A stretch of 64,000 nt of DNA, taken from NCBI GenBank assembly GCA_039881145.1, contig JAYKKI010000052.1, positions 10,138,501 through 10,202,500 on the forward strand. Direction: 5' to 3'. The notes under the pieces were generated by a model. That model saw only the letters and a program-made list of their open reading frames with translations, was not told where the DNA came from and did not search any database. The position numbers were made by a program, and so were the translations under genes. Positions 44,881 to 56,094 of this stretch are shown here, one piece after another; position 1 is the first letter of the stretch, and each line of letters opens with the position of its first letter. The stretch is from Druceiella hillmani (taxonomy: Eukaryota; Arthropoda; Insecta; Lepidoptera; Hepialidae).

Positions 44881-45535
44881 GAGCGATTATCAATTTAATT
44901 ATTTAATAATTAAAAAAGACACAAAAACAAGGCGATAATAATAATAATAATATCCGAAAAGTGTCTAAGATAAATTTATTCTTGAGAAAGGAATCTGTAA
45001 TCTGTGTAGCAGTTTTCCAAGTTCATGAATCTCTCTAATTATTTCGTTTCTTTAAAATCAATAACACTATCACACGTATCAATTGTAAATATCAAAACAG
45101 TTTTAAATGTAAAATGTATGTCTGTAATATTTCTTTCAACAATAGGTTCAGTATTGAAGATTATTGACTCGATGGTTGGCGACTCCTTACATTGATATAT
45201 GACGAAAGTGTACCTAATATTATAGTCGATAATGTTATGAACGACTACACGTTGTTTATAATCATTGTAGCCGTTTTGTATACAATTCCTTCTCATTGAT
45301 TCAGTATAAAACCTTTGCATCCAATTCTATGTGTAGAATTAAAGTATTGCTTTAATAATTTCCAAATCAGCGAATATACTATTTACATATACATATGTAT
45401 GACACAACTTTCAAATAACCATAAATGTTATTTAAGACTAGCTAAAGCTATCTCTTAATCTACACACTATTAGTAACTTCAGTGTGTTCGTTCCAAAACG
45501 TAACATAGAATTTCTATCATTATTGCCGGTTGGAT
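44881..45535. other. no gene supported
   Basis: A minus-strand ATG frame of 93 codons (45039-45320) has no motif or repeat relative. A frame of this length is expected by chance in 64 kb. Confidence 0.35.
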
Positions 45536-45549
45536 GAAACTGATCACTG

Positions 45550-45905
45550 ATGATGTTGTCTCTTCACATGCCCATTGTATCGAATTGTTGTCTCTTCACA
45601 TGCTCATTATATCGAATTGTTGTCTCTTCACATGCTCATTGTATCGAATTGTTGTCTCTTCGCATGCTTATTGTATCGAATTGTTGACTCTTCACATGCT
45701 CATTGTATCGAATTGTTGTCTCTTTACATGCTAATTGTATCGAATTGTTGTCTCTTCACAAGCTCATTGTATCGAATTGTTGTCTCTTCACATGCTCATT
45801 GTATCGAATTGTTGTCTCTTCACATGCTCATTGTATCGAATTGTTGTCTCTTCGCATGCTTATTGTATCGAATTGTTGTCTCTTCACATGCTTCAATTGT
45901 TGTTT
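45550..45905. repeat. 32-bp minisatellite, 11 copies
   Basis: Unit: 'ttgtctcttcacatgctcat' plus 'tgtatcgaattg'. Because 32 is not a multiple of three and the unit has no stop in any plus frame, three overlapping frames of up to 117 codons appear; they are repeat artefacts. The variant 'cgcatgcttattg' occurs in both copy 4 and copy 10, a hint of an older multi-unit duplication. Confidence 0.95.
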
Positions 45906-46205
45906 TTCACTTCTCATCATACTTGTAAAATGTTAGAAGAAACAAAATTTAATCGAATTCGTATTAAAAATTACTCAGCGTGATTATGAATTTAAATAAA
46001 TATTTTTTTGAAAACGTGAACAGTTTAAATGTAAATATTTTACAAAACGACAAAATTCCAAGGACAATGAGTAAAAATGTTTATTGAATTTTCTTACCAA
46101 GCGTCCGGAAAAATCGAATAAAATTAAGCAGCCGGGCGCTAACGAATAAAAGCAAGTCAGAAGAAGCCTTTCGATGATATGAATTTAAAATGCTGTAATT
46201 TTTAC
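45906..46205. other. no gene recognised
   Basis: AT-rich spacer. Confidence 0.4.
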
Positions 46206-46238
46206 GGTATCTTAAATGCCCTTAGCATTTAAGATACC
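46206..46238. repeat. perfect 14-bp hairpin
   Basis: ggtatcttaaatgc, loop cctta, gcatttaagatacc. Confidence 0.95.
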
Positions 46239-46370
46239 TTGGTCTTGTTTTTGTTTTGTTTTCTACTATTTGTCGTCTCGTGATTTTAAAATTCCTGTAC
46301 CGATTTTAATAGCATTTTATTTATACAGTAAATTGTCTTTGATATTAAGTTCTTAAATATTACATAATTT

Positions 46371-46576
46371 TGAATATATTTTGCGTTAATTTTGTAGAAA
46401 TTCATTATTCACAATTAAATGAAAGTACGTGATGTAGTATGATTTCTACTTTCTTTATGCAAAGATAATCTTTGCTAATACCTGAAGATGTTGTAATGCA
46501 ATGAAACTTAAGTCGTGGTAAAAAAATTAAAGAAAGTAGAAATAATGCTACATCACGTAGTTTCATTTAAGTGTGG
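46371..46576 (-). mobile_element. hairpin retroelement, copy D
   Basis: Tail on the left (TGAATATATTTTGCG..), arms 46408-46457 (truncated) and about 46470-46576 (fuller). A perfect 12-bp direct repeat, attacataattt, flanks it at 46359-46370 and 46577-46588. The left arm has lost its ribozyme-like segment, the mirror image of copy A, which kept the other arm's. This is the most diverged copy and carries paired substitutions in the motif stems. Confidence 0.88.
46479..46518 (+). ncRNA. hammerhead-ribozyme-like motif, copy D, with covarying stems
   Basis: UAC (46479-46481), CUGAAGA (46482-46488), an extra U, GUUGU-AAU-GCAAU (46490-46502), GAA (46503-46505), ACUUAAGU (46506-46513), C46514, GUGG (46515-46518). 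Against the other copies, stem III changed from ACCUAGGU to ACUUAAGU: C-to-U and G-to-A at partner positions, so the palindrome is kept. Stem II changed at two places but keeps five pairs through G-U wobbles. Stem I keeps three pairs. Confidence 0.5.
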
Positions 46577-46743
46577 ATTACATAATTTGTCAGATCTTGC
46601 TGTATGCAACTGGTTTTCATCACAAGCAGCGTATTAGAGATTTAGTTATCAGACAAGAGAAACAGTAACGAAATAATGAATATAGAAAAAAAAAATTGTG
46701 AATATAGAAAGAAACCTAACCTAAGCATATTGCCAACTATAAG

Positions 46744-46745
<2 letters not shown>

Positions 46746-46798
<53 letters not shown>

Positions 46799-46810
46799 TA
46801 TATATTTATT
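46746..46810. repeat. (TA)n microsatellite
   Basis: TA run with one AAATA interruption. Confidence 0.95.
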
Positions 46811-47221
46811 TATTATATATACTATAGTATATAGCATATTTAAAAAATGGTTATATATATATTTCCTACAACCTTTACGTAGACTTCTAAGGATCCATAT
46901 TTTTTAATAATTATATATAATTGGTAATAAAAGGTGGTGATATATCTTTTTGCATATTTTTCAGTATATCTTTGAAAATTATGAAATATTTTAGTTATTA
47001 TAACTGATATGTTTGAGGCCTTTATACCTAGTCCTTTCAAATGATAATTTCACCACATGTGAAATTAAAAAAATCCCGAATATTTAATTCCACCACTGTC
47101 CTTAAAATTTCCGAATGAATATTTTTGAATTTTAGCTGGCGATATATGTTCAAGTTAATAGTAACTTTAGTTAATTACGTTTTAACAAATGGTTAATAGT
47201 CAGTCCGGGCCCAGTGTTAAG
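46811..47221. other. no gene recognised
   Basis: AT-rich spacer; a 66-codon minus-strand frame (46840-47040) is unsupported. Confidence 0.4.
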
Positions 47222-47329
47222 TAATAATTCAGAATATTTATGTAGATCGATGAAATAGCTGATACTTGAAGAATCACGATGAGTTATTCGTGATTCTTCA
47301 AGTATCAGCTATTTATTTAATAATTCAGA
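47222..47329. mobile_element. perfect 27-bp hairpin between 12-bp direct repeats
   Basis: Arms 47253-47279 (aaatagctgatacttgaaga..) and 47288-47314 pair perfectly over 27 bp with an 8-nt loop. The 12-mer taataattcaga occurs at 47222-47233 and 47318-47329 on either side. It may be a tiny fold-back insertion with target duplication, or a young hairpin RNA locus. Confidence 0.7.
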
Positions 47330-47511
47330 GACATTTGAATTATTAAATATGTAAGTGAAAGTAACGTCATCGTCACTAAATTTGATTAACATATCAGATA
47401 TCGTGATTTATCACATAATTTTTCATAAATTTCTTATTGGATGTAATCGTTTGCATCTATTAAAATGCCTTCAAATTATTAAGGTATTTCTTTTATTAAT
47501 TTACTTTTAAG
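47330..47511. other. AT-rich spacer
   Basis: Nothing recognised. Confidence 0.4.
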
Positions 47512-48040
47512 TGCTATATTCATTAGTCTAAAAACAATGATGAATTTGACGAAAGCTTTGGCCTAAGCTGGCGTAATATATATCCCAAATTAACTCGTGG
47601 AAAATTTCGATTGCCATATTCATTAGTTTCTCATTCATAGCTTATGTCAAAGCTTTCTTTAAATTCATCATACAATGATAAATTTAAAGAAAGCTTTGAC
47701 ATAAACAAGTATAATTTAGATCCTAAGGTTAATTCTAAAAAATATTCAACTGTTATATTCATAAGTTTAAAAACAATGGTGAATTTAAAGAAAGCTTTGA
47801 CATAAGCTAGGATGATCTAGATCCCAAATTAACTTGGAAAAATATTTAACTGCTATATTCATTAGTCTAAAAACATTGACAAATTTAAAAAAAGTTTTGA
47901 TATAAACTAGGGTAATATAGACCGTAAATAAACTCGTAAACACTTTCAACTGCTATATTCATTATTCTAAAATCAATGATAAATTTAAAGAAAGCTTTGA
48001 TATAAACTAGCGTAGTACATATCCTAAATTGACTCGTCAG
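47512..48040. repeat. five-unit tandem repeat, ~100 bp, one unit carrying an inverted piece
   Basis: Units start 'gctatattcattagtctaaaa' near 47513, 47613, 47752, 47851 and 47951. They continue 'aaatttaaagaaagctttga' and 'cccaaattaactcg'. In the second unit (47644-47706) the segment 'tttaaagaaagctttgacataa' is present in both orientations, giving a hairpin of about 28 bp. Confidence 0.85.
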
Positions 48041-48470
48041 TTTTTCAAAATCACGTTAAACTGCAACGCATATTTTATGAGAAAGTTGCATCGAATGCTT
48101 TTACACAAAGTAATTCACAAGATCATAACTTTAAGTCAATTCAAGTAGTCTTGGACGAATTAAACATATTATAATGCTAATATAAGAATATTACAACTTC
48201 GGTAAGCCAATTAATTTTATTTTAAACGGAGAGCAGTCGGGGCTTAAAATTAGCAAGTTTGGTATTCTATAATCATCGATTCATAAATAAATATAAAAAG
48301 CGTGTCTGTCATTTTGCTAATTAAGTTGCACATTACTTAAGTAAGTCGAAAATTGCATTTTATTATTACAAAATATAGCCAATAACCATCAAGATTATCA
48401 TGATTAGGCGATTACATTATAATGAGGCATTGACAAATGCTTAACTTGGCTTCTCATCAACGTCATTAGC
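48041..48470. other. no gene recognised
   Basis: AT-rich spacer. Confidence 0.4.
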
Positions 48471-48473
48471 TTT

Positions 48474-48640
48474 TTTTCTTTTAAAACTTATACCTTTTCC
48501 GTTTAAAATATGCATATTTAAAAACAACCGATCGAAGTAATATAATAAAATTTATGCTTTTTTTTCTTTTAAAATTTATACTTTTTTTCTTTTAAAATAT
48601 GCATATTTAAAAACAACCAATCGAAGAAATATTATAAATT
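48474..48640. repeat. two-unit tandem repeat, ~90 bp
   Basis: 'tttttcttttaaaa' followed by 'tttaaaatatgcatatttaaaaacaacc.atcgaag.aatat' occurs twice (about 48475-48548 and 48565-48636). Confidence 0.85.
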
Positions 48641-50215
48641 ACAGGCAGTAATTTTTTTATAGATAATTTCTTCACGATCACCAATCAATAGTTTGTTTGT
48701 TTTTACACTCATCGCCTAAATAGCACTGAGTGAATTTAGATATGATTTTTGATTCTGTACATCTTATAGTCGTAACAATATATTATGTCACTTTATTTAT
48801 TTCTAAAAAAATTAAAAATTAACCAAAAGATATGTGAATCTATTCTTTATTGCCTTTTTATATTTTTGTCACAAAGCAAGCGAAGAAAAATACTAAAATA
48901 TACTAATTTCACCGCTTCTGACTGGCTCTATTAGATGGCGCTAGAAGTAAATTAAATCGCGTCACCCAAATCGTTTCTTACGAGTATATCTATGGTCCAT
49001 GCAAATATAGTGATATTAATAACATTTATCTGTGCATCTCTTGATTGTGTCATCACTGTCAATTATTAAAAGGAATATAGAGTATTTAGACTTTTCTTTA
49101 GCTGATTTAATTCAAAAAATGAATTTGCAGTCACATTATTTGAAAACCCGTTATTAAATTTTAAAGAAACTCTATTACTCCTTATCTTTGACTTCACTTC
49201 TTGACTTCAGTTTAAGGCACGATACAAATAATTTAACTTTCAACAGCAAGGGTTAGTTTATTACCTTATCCTAAAAGAAGTACTAGACAAATTTTACTAC
49301 ACTTCAATACAAAATATCTGGGGAAAAACACCTAGTATTAAAAAATGGAAAAAGAAACGGAAAAAAAATTTTGTAAGTGAAATTCCTAGTGATATGATTT
49401 TTTCTAAAGACATTTGAAAGCAGATATGGATGGCCGATTTCTGATGTTAAGTTTCAATAAATTCTACAACATTCATAAAAAAACGAAATTTTAAGTGATC
49501 AGGTGTGTATGTAGGTTTCCTTAATATAACCCAGGTTGGGTTATTGGCAAATAAGTGCCTGAATCGGACACAACGTCGGATCTATGTGAATTGTTTAAAA
49601 TATTTTACAAAATAACAAAATAATATTAAGATTATGCCGATCACGAATAACCACTCAATAAAACTGTATTCTGGACTCAGAAATATGGTTATATTTTGTG
49701 GCCAAATATATAAATGAGCCATAAATTTTGAAGGCTTGTAATTTGTTCAGTAATTGATCAGAAATGTTTATTTAGCACACAACTCTGTATGTTCAGAAGT
49801 ATTACAAGAGATTGATAATGATGAGTTTTATTAATTCTATTGTTTGGATAAACAGACTGATTAAAACATGTTTTAAGGACAGAATGTTTATGAACTAAGA
49901 TGGGTACGTGGCCGCGACTGGTATTTGATATGAAATTTGTTTTATTATTCTAAAGAGGAAAGAAGAAAACATAACAGTAATTTTTTTAATAAAGATTAGA
50001 AAATCTTATTGAAAGAAAAAAAATGTGCGTATCAACTCTGACGTGCTACTAGAGTTTATGCCTTAATTACGATTGTATTGGAATGTGTAAAATAGGTAAC
50101 ACTTTATATAAATATATAAATATCAATATCATCTATCAATATATCTCTCACCGTTCATAAGAACGCATTCGCTCGACTGTTTTTTCGTTGCCTTACGTTG
50201 CAAAATTGGTCTCCG
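48641..50215. other. no gene recognised
   Basis: AT-rich. A short 'ttagatggcgctagaag' phrase (48930-48946) is a repeat trace. Nothing else. Confidence 0.4.
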
Positions 50216-50219
50216 TGAA

Positions 50220-50480
50220 AATTTATTTTTAACTTGATAATATGCAACCTATGTCCGTCCTGAAGATTCTTTCTAAGCATTGGTGAAAGAATTTTTGAAA
50301 TCGGATGAGTAGTTTCATAGATAACTTACAAAATTTAACTTTTTTATAATATATGGAATTTTTTTTAACGGGATAATATACAATCTATGTCCATCCTGGA
50401 GGTCCTTTCTAAATATTGGTGAAAGAATTTTTTAAATTGGATGAGTAGTTTCGGAGATTACCTCCTACACCCAAACTTAC
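50220..50480. repeat. two-unit tandem retroelement-tail repeat, ~138 bp
   Basis: 'gataatat.caa.ctatgtcc.tcctg', 'attggtgaaagaatttttgaaatcggatgagtagttt' occur twice. This phrase order is common in dispersed lepidopteran repeats. Confidence 0.75.
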
Positions 50481-51000
50481 AAACTGTTATATTTTACTCC
50501 TCATAAAACTTCATACCGGGCGCTATATATAAAAATTCTTAAGGAGTAAACTCCAACAAACTCCAATAAACTTACCTCCCTCTTACTTTCATCCATCTTT
50601 TCCTCCCATCTTCGTCCCATCCACTCTTTTTTTATTTTTCCTGTCTCAGTAGTATCAGTTCGTATCTTAAGAAATGAAACAGTAGCGAAAGTTGCAATAA
50701 GGCAAGCTGCATAAAAACATGACATCATCTACAAGGAGAAGACACGACTCTTGAAACACAGATTTGCTTGAAATATGTCATAATTATTGACGCATAAAGA
50801 GTACAAAATTTTTGATTTATACTTTTTTAGATTCTCTGTTATTCACCAAGATTTCATGAATATACACATAAGCTAGTCAATAATTATGACAAGTTTGAAA
50901 CAAATCCGTGATACAAAGTCTGTGCCCTCTTCTTGCTAGTTATAACTCTACGAAACTGTCCAAATAAGTTTAAAGCGTGCATTGAAATAGTTTGATCTGT
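50481..51000. other. no gene recognised
   Basis: A 75-codon minus-strand frame (50501-50728) has no recognisable motif. Confidence 0.35.
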
Positions 51001-51029
51001 ACGACAGAGCCAAGGAGAGAAACTGATAA

Positions 51030-51570
51030 TAAATTAGCTCCTAACTATGCGCCATACGATTGGCCTCTTACATACTTTTGCAAAGCAACTCGCGTGCACC
51101 GTGAATACGCTCCAAAGCTGAGTGATATAATGAACTTAATATACACAGATGGTACATAAGCGAGCATCTATGTTTATATACAATGCTTCTCATCTATCTA
51201 CGGTTACCTTTTACAGTCTTCTTCGTTCATTGACATTGAACGCGCTCGCTAAAATTGTGTCTCGTTAAACAACCATCGTCTCGGGACGATTCCATTATTA
51301 CAATTAAACATTATACATACGTGCTATGTACTCGTACTTAGAAGTAGCATATATATTCTAGAAATAGCTCGGCGGGTGGCACACGGAAGATGAATCCGAT
51401 CGTGCAACTAACCGGCGTTATGTAAACTCAAAGGTCATTATGTAATTGGAATGCCTTAGGCGAATAAATGACCCGACTGCTGCTACACGACTGCGATGGT
51501 ATCCTTTGAAAGAGATAAAGACGTGAGAGAAGCCCTTATGGGACACAATGTCATTAAGTGCGGTTTCTGT
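51030..51570. promoter_or_regulatory. GC-richer block, possible regulatory DNA
   Basis: Composition is more even than the flanks, CG dinucleotides are common (51095-51125, 51238-51295, 51370-51420), and 'caaaggtcattatg' (51429-51442) contains a nuclear-receptor half site (AGGTCA). No long frame, no repeat relative. Offered only as a place to test for conservation. Confidence 0.2.
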
Positions 51571-51689
51571 TTGTGAAAGAAATGTTAAAACGCAGATCTA
51601 CATGATTTTATTTAAACTGATGACGTATAATTAATTTACGTTAATACATAATTGTAAAATAATAGATTTTATTTTTACCACGACGGAAC

Positions 51690-52265
51690 GGAGGAGGTAT
51701 ATGCGTTTAGATTGAGAGGTTGTTTGTCTGTTTGTATGTGCAATTCAACGTTTCCATTTATCTCCGAAACGGTTCGACCGATTTAGATACAGTTTTCTGT
51801 AAAAAAATTGTGATTCACTGGCAATGATTCTTACGTTGTTGTTTCGGCGATTACTTACCGGGGGGCGCCGCAGTAAACATTTTGTTGCAAACGAATGTTC
51901 CCATTTATTTCCCAAACGATTTAACCGATTTAGACAAGGTTTTCTGAAAAATATTTGAGACTAATCGGCGATGGTTTTTATGTAGATATGATGTTAGCTC
52001 ACCGGCGGGCGCCGCAATAAACATTTTATTGTAAACGAATGCTCCCATTTATCTCCAAAATGGTTTTACCGATTTAGATATGGTTTCCTGCAAAATATTT
52101 GGCAGTAATCGGCGATCGTGGTTCTTAGATAGGTGTTATGGTGTTAGCTCACCAGGGGACGCTGCAACATTTTGTTGCAAACGAATGTTCCCATTTATCT
52201 CCAAAATGATTTGACAATTTTGACACGGTTTTGCCTAAAATTTTGCAGTTATATCAGTTCGTAAC
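51690..52265. repeat. four-unit tandem repeat, ~145 bp
   Basis: 'cgaatgttcccatttatctccaaaatggtt' starts near 51746, 51889, 52034 and 52179. Units continue 'accgatttaga' and 'ttagctcaccgg.gggcgccgca'. The phrase set is characteristic of dispersed insect repeats. Confidence 0.85.
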
Positions 52266-52665
52266 TAATTGAAATTCTCGTAGGTACACAAATAGTTTTT
52301 CTATGCTGCTACATACAGATCTTGGGTTTGTAATTATATTAATAGGTTCTCACTTTGTTTTAGTCGGGGGGAGGGGGGGTATAGGTTCTTACTTTCTTTT
52401 AGTCAATTATTACGACTGCATCCGTCGTGGATTTTTTTTTAAATTTCTAGTTTTGTTTTTCTACAACTTAATTTTAATATTCTTAGACAGGGATAAAAAT
52501 ATTCTAAAAATAAACGTGGCAGTAAAACATGGAGATTCTTCTGTAAACAGAAATTAGCTCATAAATTAAATAAATCTTACAGTTATACATTTTTTTTAAT
52601 TTAAATTAATTATTTAAAAAGACTGCCAGAGTCTTTCTTAATTAAGAAATAGGCTAAGCGTGTGA
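52266..52665. other. no gene recognised
   Basis: An 84-codon plus-strand frame (52303-52557) is T-rich and unsupported. A small direct repeat, 'aggttct.actttcttttagtc', lies at 52342-52404. Confidence 0.35.
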
Positions 52666-52669
52666 CAAC

Positions 52670-52713
52670 ACGACTACGGAATCCTACGGAACCTCGGTAG
52701 GGTTCCGTAGTCG
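52670..52713. repeat. hairpin of 'ggttccgtagtcg' repeat phrase
   Basis: acgactacggaatccta (52670-52686) faces tagggttccgtagtcgt (52698-52714) with one mismatch. This is an inverted pair of the dispersed-repeat end. Confidence 0.8.
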
Positions 52714-52854
52714 TCTTAAAATAGGGATACATTTTATGTCGCTTTATCGGTTAATATTTCCCAATAAAAATGAATAGGAAATAAAAACAAATTGAATATG
52801 CAAAAAAAATCATTACAGTTTTAAGTTTGTGCGGGGGGTATCTAACTAATTTTT

Positions 52855-53775
52855 AGGGGACCTTTAAGGAATCACTTTATTGTCCGTCCGTCCGTCTCCC
52901 TGTCGGTCAAAGCTCTTTTTCGAAGAAAAAGTTTGAGAAATTAAGTTGTAAGCTGAAATCAATATCCATTACAGTGGTGTAAGTTGAAATCAATATCCTA
53001 TACTGATGTCTGCAACCGTACAATGCTGTAAGTTGAAATTAATATCATATACTGAGGTCTGCAACCTTACGGTGCTGTAAGTTGAAATTAATATCCTGTA
53101 CTGAGGTCTGCAACCTTATAGTGCTGTAAGTTGAAATTAATGTCCTATAGTGAGGTCTGCAACTTTATAGTGCTGTAAGTTGAAATTAATATCCTATACA
53201 AAGTTGTAAGTTGAAATTAATATCGTATACCGAGGTCTGCAACCTTACAGTGCTGTAAGACGAAATTAATATCCTATACCGAAGTCTGCAACTTTACAGT
53301 GCTGTAAGTTGAAATTAATTTCCTGTACTGAGGTCTGCAACCTTACAGTGATGTAAATTGAAATTAATATCCTATACTGAGGTCTGCAATCGTACATTGC
53401 TGTAAAAGTTTTTTGATTCAAGCAACAAAAAGATATATAGCTCTTTAAAGCGTATTTTTTGGTTATTAATGCCGTCATCAAAACCTATAGAGTACTTCCG
53501 GTCGACCTTCAATCTAGCAAGCGGCATAATGGGAGGTATTATGGCACAAGTAAGGAGAAAAATCCAAAAATTAACGATTTCTAGTCCTGTGTGGAAATGT
53601 AAAATTTTTTTTAAAATATGTGTCTCTAACAGATATAATTACGTAAATTAAATATTTTGTAAACAATATTTTGTAACAGTTCAATAGGAATTATGTACTA
53701 TTAAATGTTTATAAAAGCCTAAATGTATACGGAACCCTCGTAGTGCGATTTCTACTCGGCTTGACCGGTTTTCTT
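52855..53775 (+). mobile_element. dispersed insect repeat with expanded minisatellite inside
   Basis: The 5' phrase 'ggaatcactttattgtccgtccgtccgtc' (52868-52896) and 3' tail 'ggaaccctcgtagtgcgatttctactcggcttgaccggtttt' (53731-53772) match the ends of the long copy at 2396-3708. The interior is replaced by the 49-bp minisatellite at 52940-53405. A 60-codon frame at 53469-53651 is unsupported. Confidence 0.65.
52940..53405. repeat. 49-bp minisatellite, about 9 units
   Basis: Unit 'gctgtaagttgaaattaata' + 'tcctatactgaggtctgcaa' + 'ccttacagt', with substitutions and one shortened unit near 53180-53210. Confidence 0.92.
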
Positions 53776-54300
53776 TCAATGTTTTGTTACATTTCAATCA
53801 AGACTCTCATCTAAAGCCTGTAGTACATAGCTGAATGCTGCCCAATCTAAAACCAACTGTAAAAGCTGTAAAGCTATGACCTACGGAAGGACATGACGTA
53901 ACGGTCCTTATTTTACTGCGGAATCCTAACAAGGAAACCTCTTTTCTAAACGATTATTTCGACTTGAGGATAACAATTTTTTCCACAAGAAAATGAATAT
54001 AAACCACCAATAAATTTGGAATCACCTGGATATAAATATTTAGGGACATGATTTTGGAATCAGCAAGATCACGTCCCTAAATATTTTCAAAGACCGAGTG
54101 AAAAAGTCCTGCTTCTCCTGAAACTTTTTCCTTTGTTCTGCTTAACCTTTCCTGTCTTTCCCATTCCAAATCATGTCAATAGTTTGTATTACTTATACTT
54201 TTGTGTTATTTTTAAAGTTTTTTTGTCTAATGTACTATGAAGAATTTTCGTTATAAAATCTCTTACAGACTACCATCTAAATTTCAATACCAATTTTTAT
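53776..54300. other. no gene; inverted pair
   Basis: 'aaatatttagggacatgat' (54036-54054) faces 'atcacgtccctaaatattt' (54070-54088), a small hairpin. Nothing else. Confidence 0.4.
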
Positions 54301-54395
54301 GGTTGACTGGAAGAGATTGCTCACGTAGCAATAAGACCACCATATGCACTATACATAAAAGGTGATAAATAAATAAATAAAATAAATACATATTA
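54300..54395 (+). mobile_element. LINE 3' end sharing the SINE stem-loop
   Basis: 'ctggaagagattgctcacgt' then 'agcaataagaccaccatatg' and an (AAAT)n tail (54368-54390). The stem-loop attgct-cacgt-agcaat and the flanking 'aagaccacca' match the 3' part of the SINE at about 5190-5390, but there is no tRNA-like head here. Read as the 3' end of the partner LINE, or a head-less SINE. Confidence 0.6.
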
Positions 54396-54950
54396 ACCTT
54401 CTCACTCGAAACTTTAGGTTGATAACATTCTTCGCAAAATAATGTTACTAATTGAAATAAATCCAAATCGGAGTTATTGTTTAGTTCCAGCTTGCAGCGT
54501 TTATCACTTGTCAGGTTCCCGTAGTATTAATATTTTTTGGTACTTTTTTATTTAAAAAAAAGAAAATTTGAAGGGATACAATAGAAAATGTGCCGCAACC
54601 TGCATATTAATGCGATATAGATACATACGCACTATGCATACATATAAATGTGCCGCAACCTGCATGCTACTCAGAACAATCTAAGTCGCAGTTTACTCCT
54701 TCTTTATAAAATATTCAAATGAACAGATAACGATATTTTTTTGGGAATTTTTGGCAGGGTTTGAATGAACAATAGGGCGAACAACATTAGATCCGTCTTG
54801 TTAATTTGTTATGATTGATAATTTGATTTTGATACAGGAGAGAATGATATAAAGATTTAAATTAATTATAAAATTTAAATTAATTATATACTGTTCAAAA
54901 ATGATAAAGTAAAATATTTTTCCTTTACTGCTCAACGATTATTAATTTTG
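54396..54950. other. no gene recognised
   Basis: 'atgtgccgcaacctgcat' occurs twice (54588-54605, 54648-54665). Otherwise AT-rich. Confidence 0.4.
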
Positions 54951-54954
54951 GAGA

Positions 54955-55715
54955 TACAAATACTCAAAATGTGCCATATTTTGAGTTACAAGTACTCAAA
55001 ATATGGTACATTTTGAGTATTTGTAAGCCTTCAGAAGTAATAGATATATTTTTGTGCATCGTACTCTGTGTAAGAAAATATACATTTTGAGCACATGTAC
55101 CTCCGAAATTAATAATATGTTTTCGTACATCGTAATCCATGCACGAAAATGTGCCCCGTTTTGAGCACTTGTGTCTCCAAAATTAAACATATGTTTTCAT
55201 GCACCGTATTCCATGCACAAAAATATACTACATTTTGTGCCCTTGTATGTCCAGAATTAAAAATATACATTTTTGTATATCTTACTCCATGCATGAAAAT
55301 ATACCACATTTTCAGCACTTGTATCTCCGAAATTAACATATTTTCGTGCATCGTACCCCATGCACGAAAATATGCCACATTTTGAGCACACGTATCTCTG
55401 AAATTAATAGTATTTTTAGTACATCGTACTCCATGCACGAAAATATGCCACATTTTGAGCACATGTATCTCCGAAATTAAACACATATTCACTACATTTT
55501 TTCTCCGAATTGAACATATATTAACTCATTTAAATATACTACATTTTTTGTCCTTGTATCACCAAAATTAAAAATATACATTTTTGTGTCTCTTATTCTA
55601 TGCATGAAAATGGTATATTTTCAGCACTTATATCTCCGAAATTAATAATATGTTTTCGTGCATCGTATTCCATTCACGAAAATATACCACATTTTGAGCA
55701 CTTACATCTACTCAA
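54955..55715. repeat. ~73-bp minisatellite, about 9-10 units
   Basis: Units contain 'ccatgcacgaaaatatgcca', 'cattttgagcacatgtatct' and 'ccgaaattaa'. Long frames on both strands (for example 55109-55492 minus, 127 codons) only read the repeat. Confidence 0.9.
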
Positions 55716-56090
55716 TGAGTATCGTAGAGCAATAAAAATCATCTAATACCGGTAAATAAAAATCGTCAAATACCGGAAAATAAGTTCTACGTCAAAATAA
55801 TAATAACTAGTTGACAGTCTCGGCTTTGCCGGGCAAAAGTAATCAGGACCGCATTTTATTTTCTTGGCTTTTTATACAGTAATTATTTATGGTTAGTTAT
55901 CTTCTAAAAATCGCTGTAATAGGTGATCAGGTTTTTTATATACAAATTTTCACGTCTCTATTTATTTCGATATTTACACACGTTTAGGGGTTAAATTTTG
56001 TTAAAAATCCTTTCTTAGCGAAGTCAAGGTAAACATACAAGACAAGTTTATAGCATGCTTTATAGCTCTTCATATTTCATGATGATGAGC
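55716..56090. other. no gene; repeat trace
   Basis: 'aactagttgacagtctcggctttgccgggcaaaagtaa' (55806-55843) is a dispersed-repeat phrase. Nothing else. Confidence 0.4.
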
Positions 56091-56094
56091 TAGT

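Noticed and set aside
45039..45320. 93-codon ATG frame on the minus strand
   Set aside because: No motif, no splice context, and length within chance expectation for the window.
45534..45983. Overlapping plus-strand frames of 66-117 codons
   Set aside because: They read the same 32-bp minisatellite in three frames; 32 is not a multiple of three and the unit has no stop in any of them.
55109..55492. 127-codon minus-strand frame
   Set aside because: Product of the 73-bp minisatellite; overlapping frames exist on both strands.
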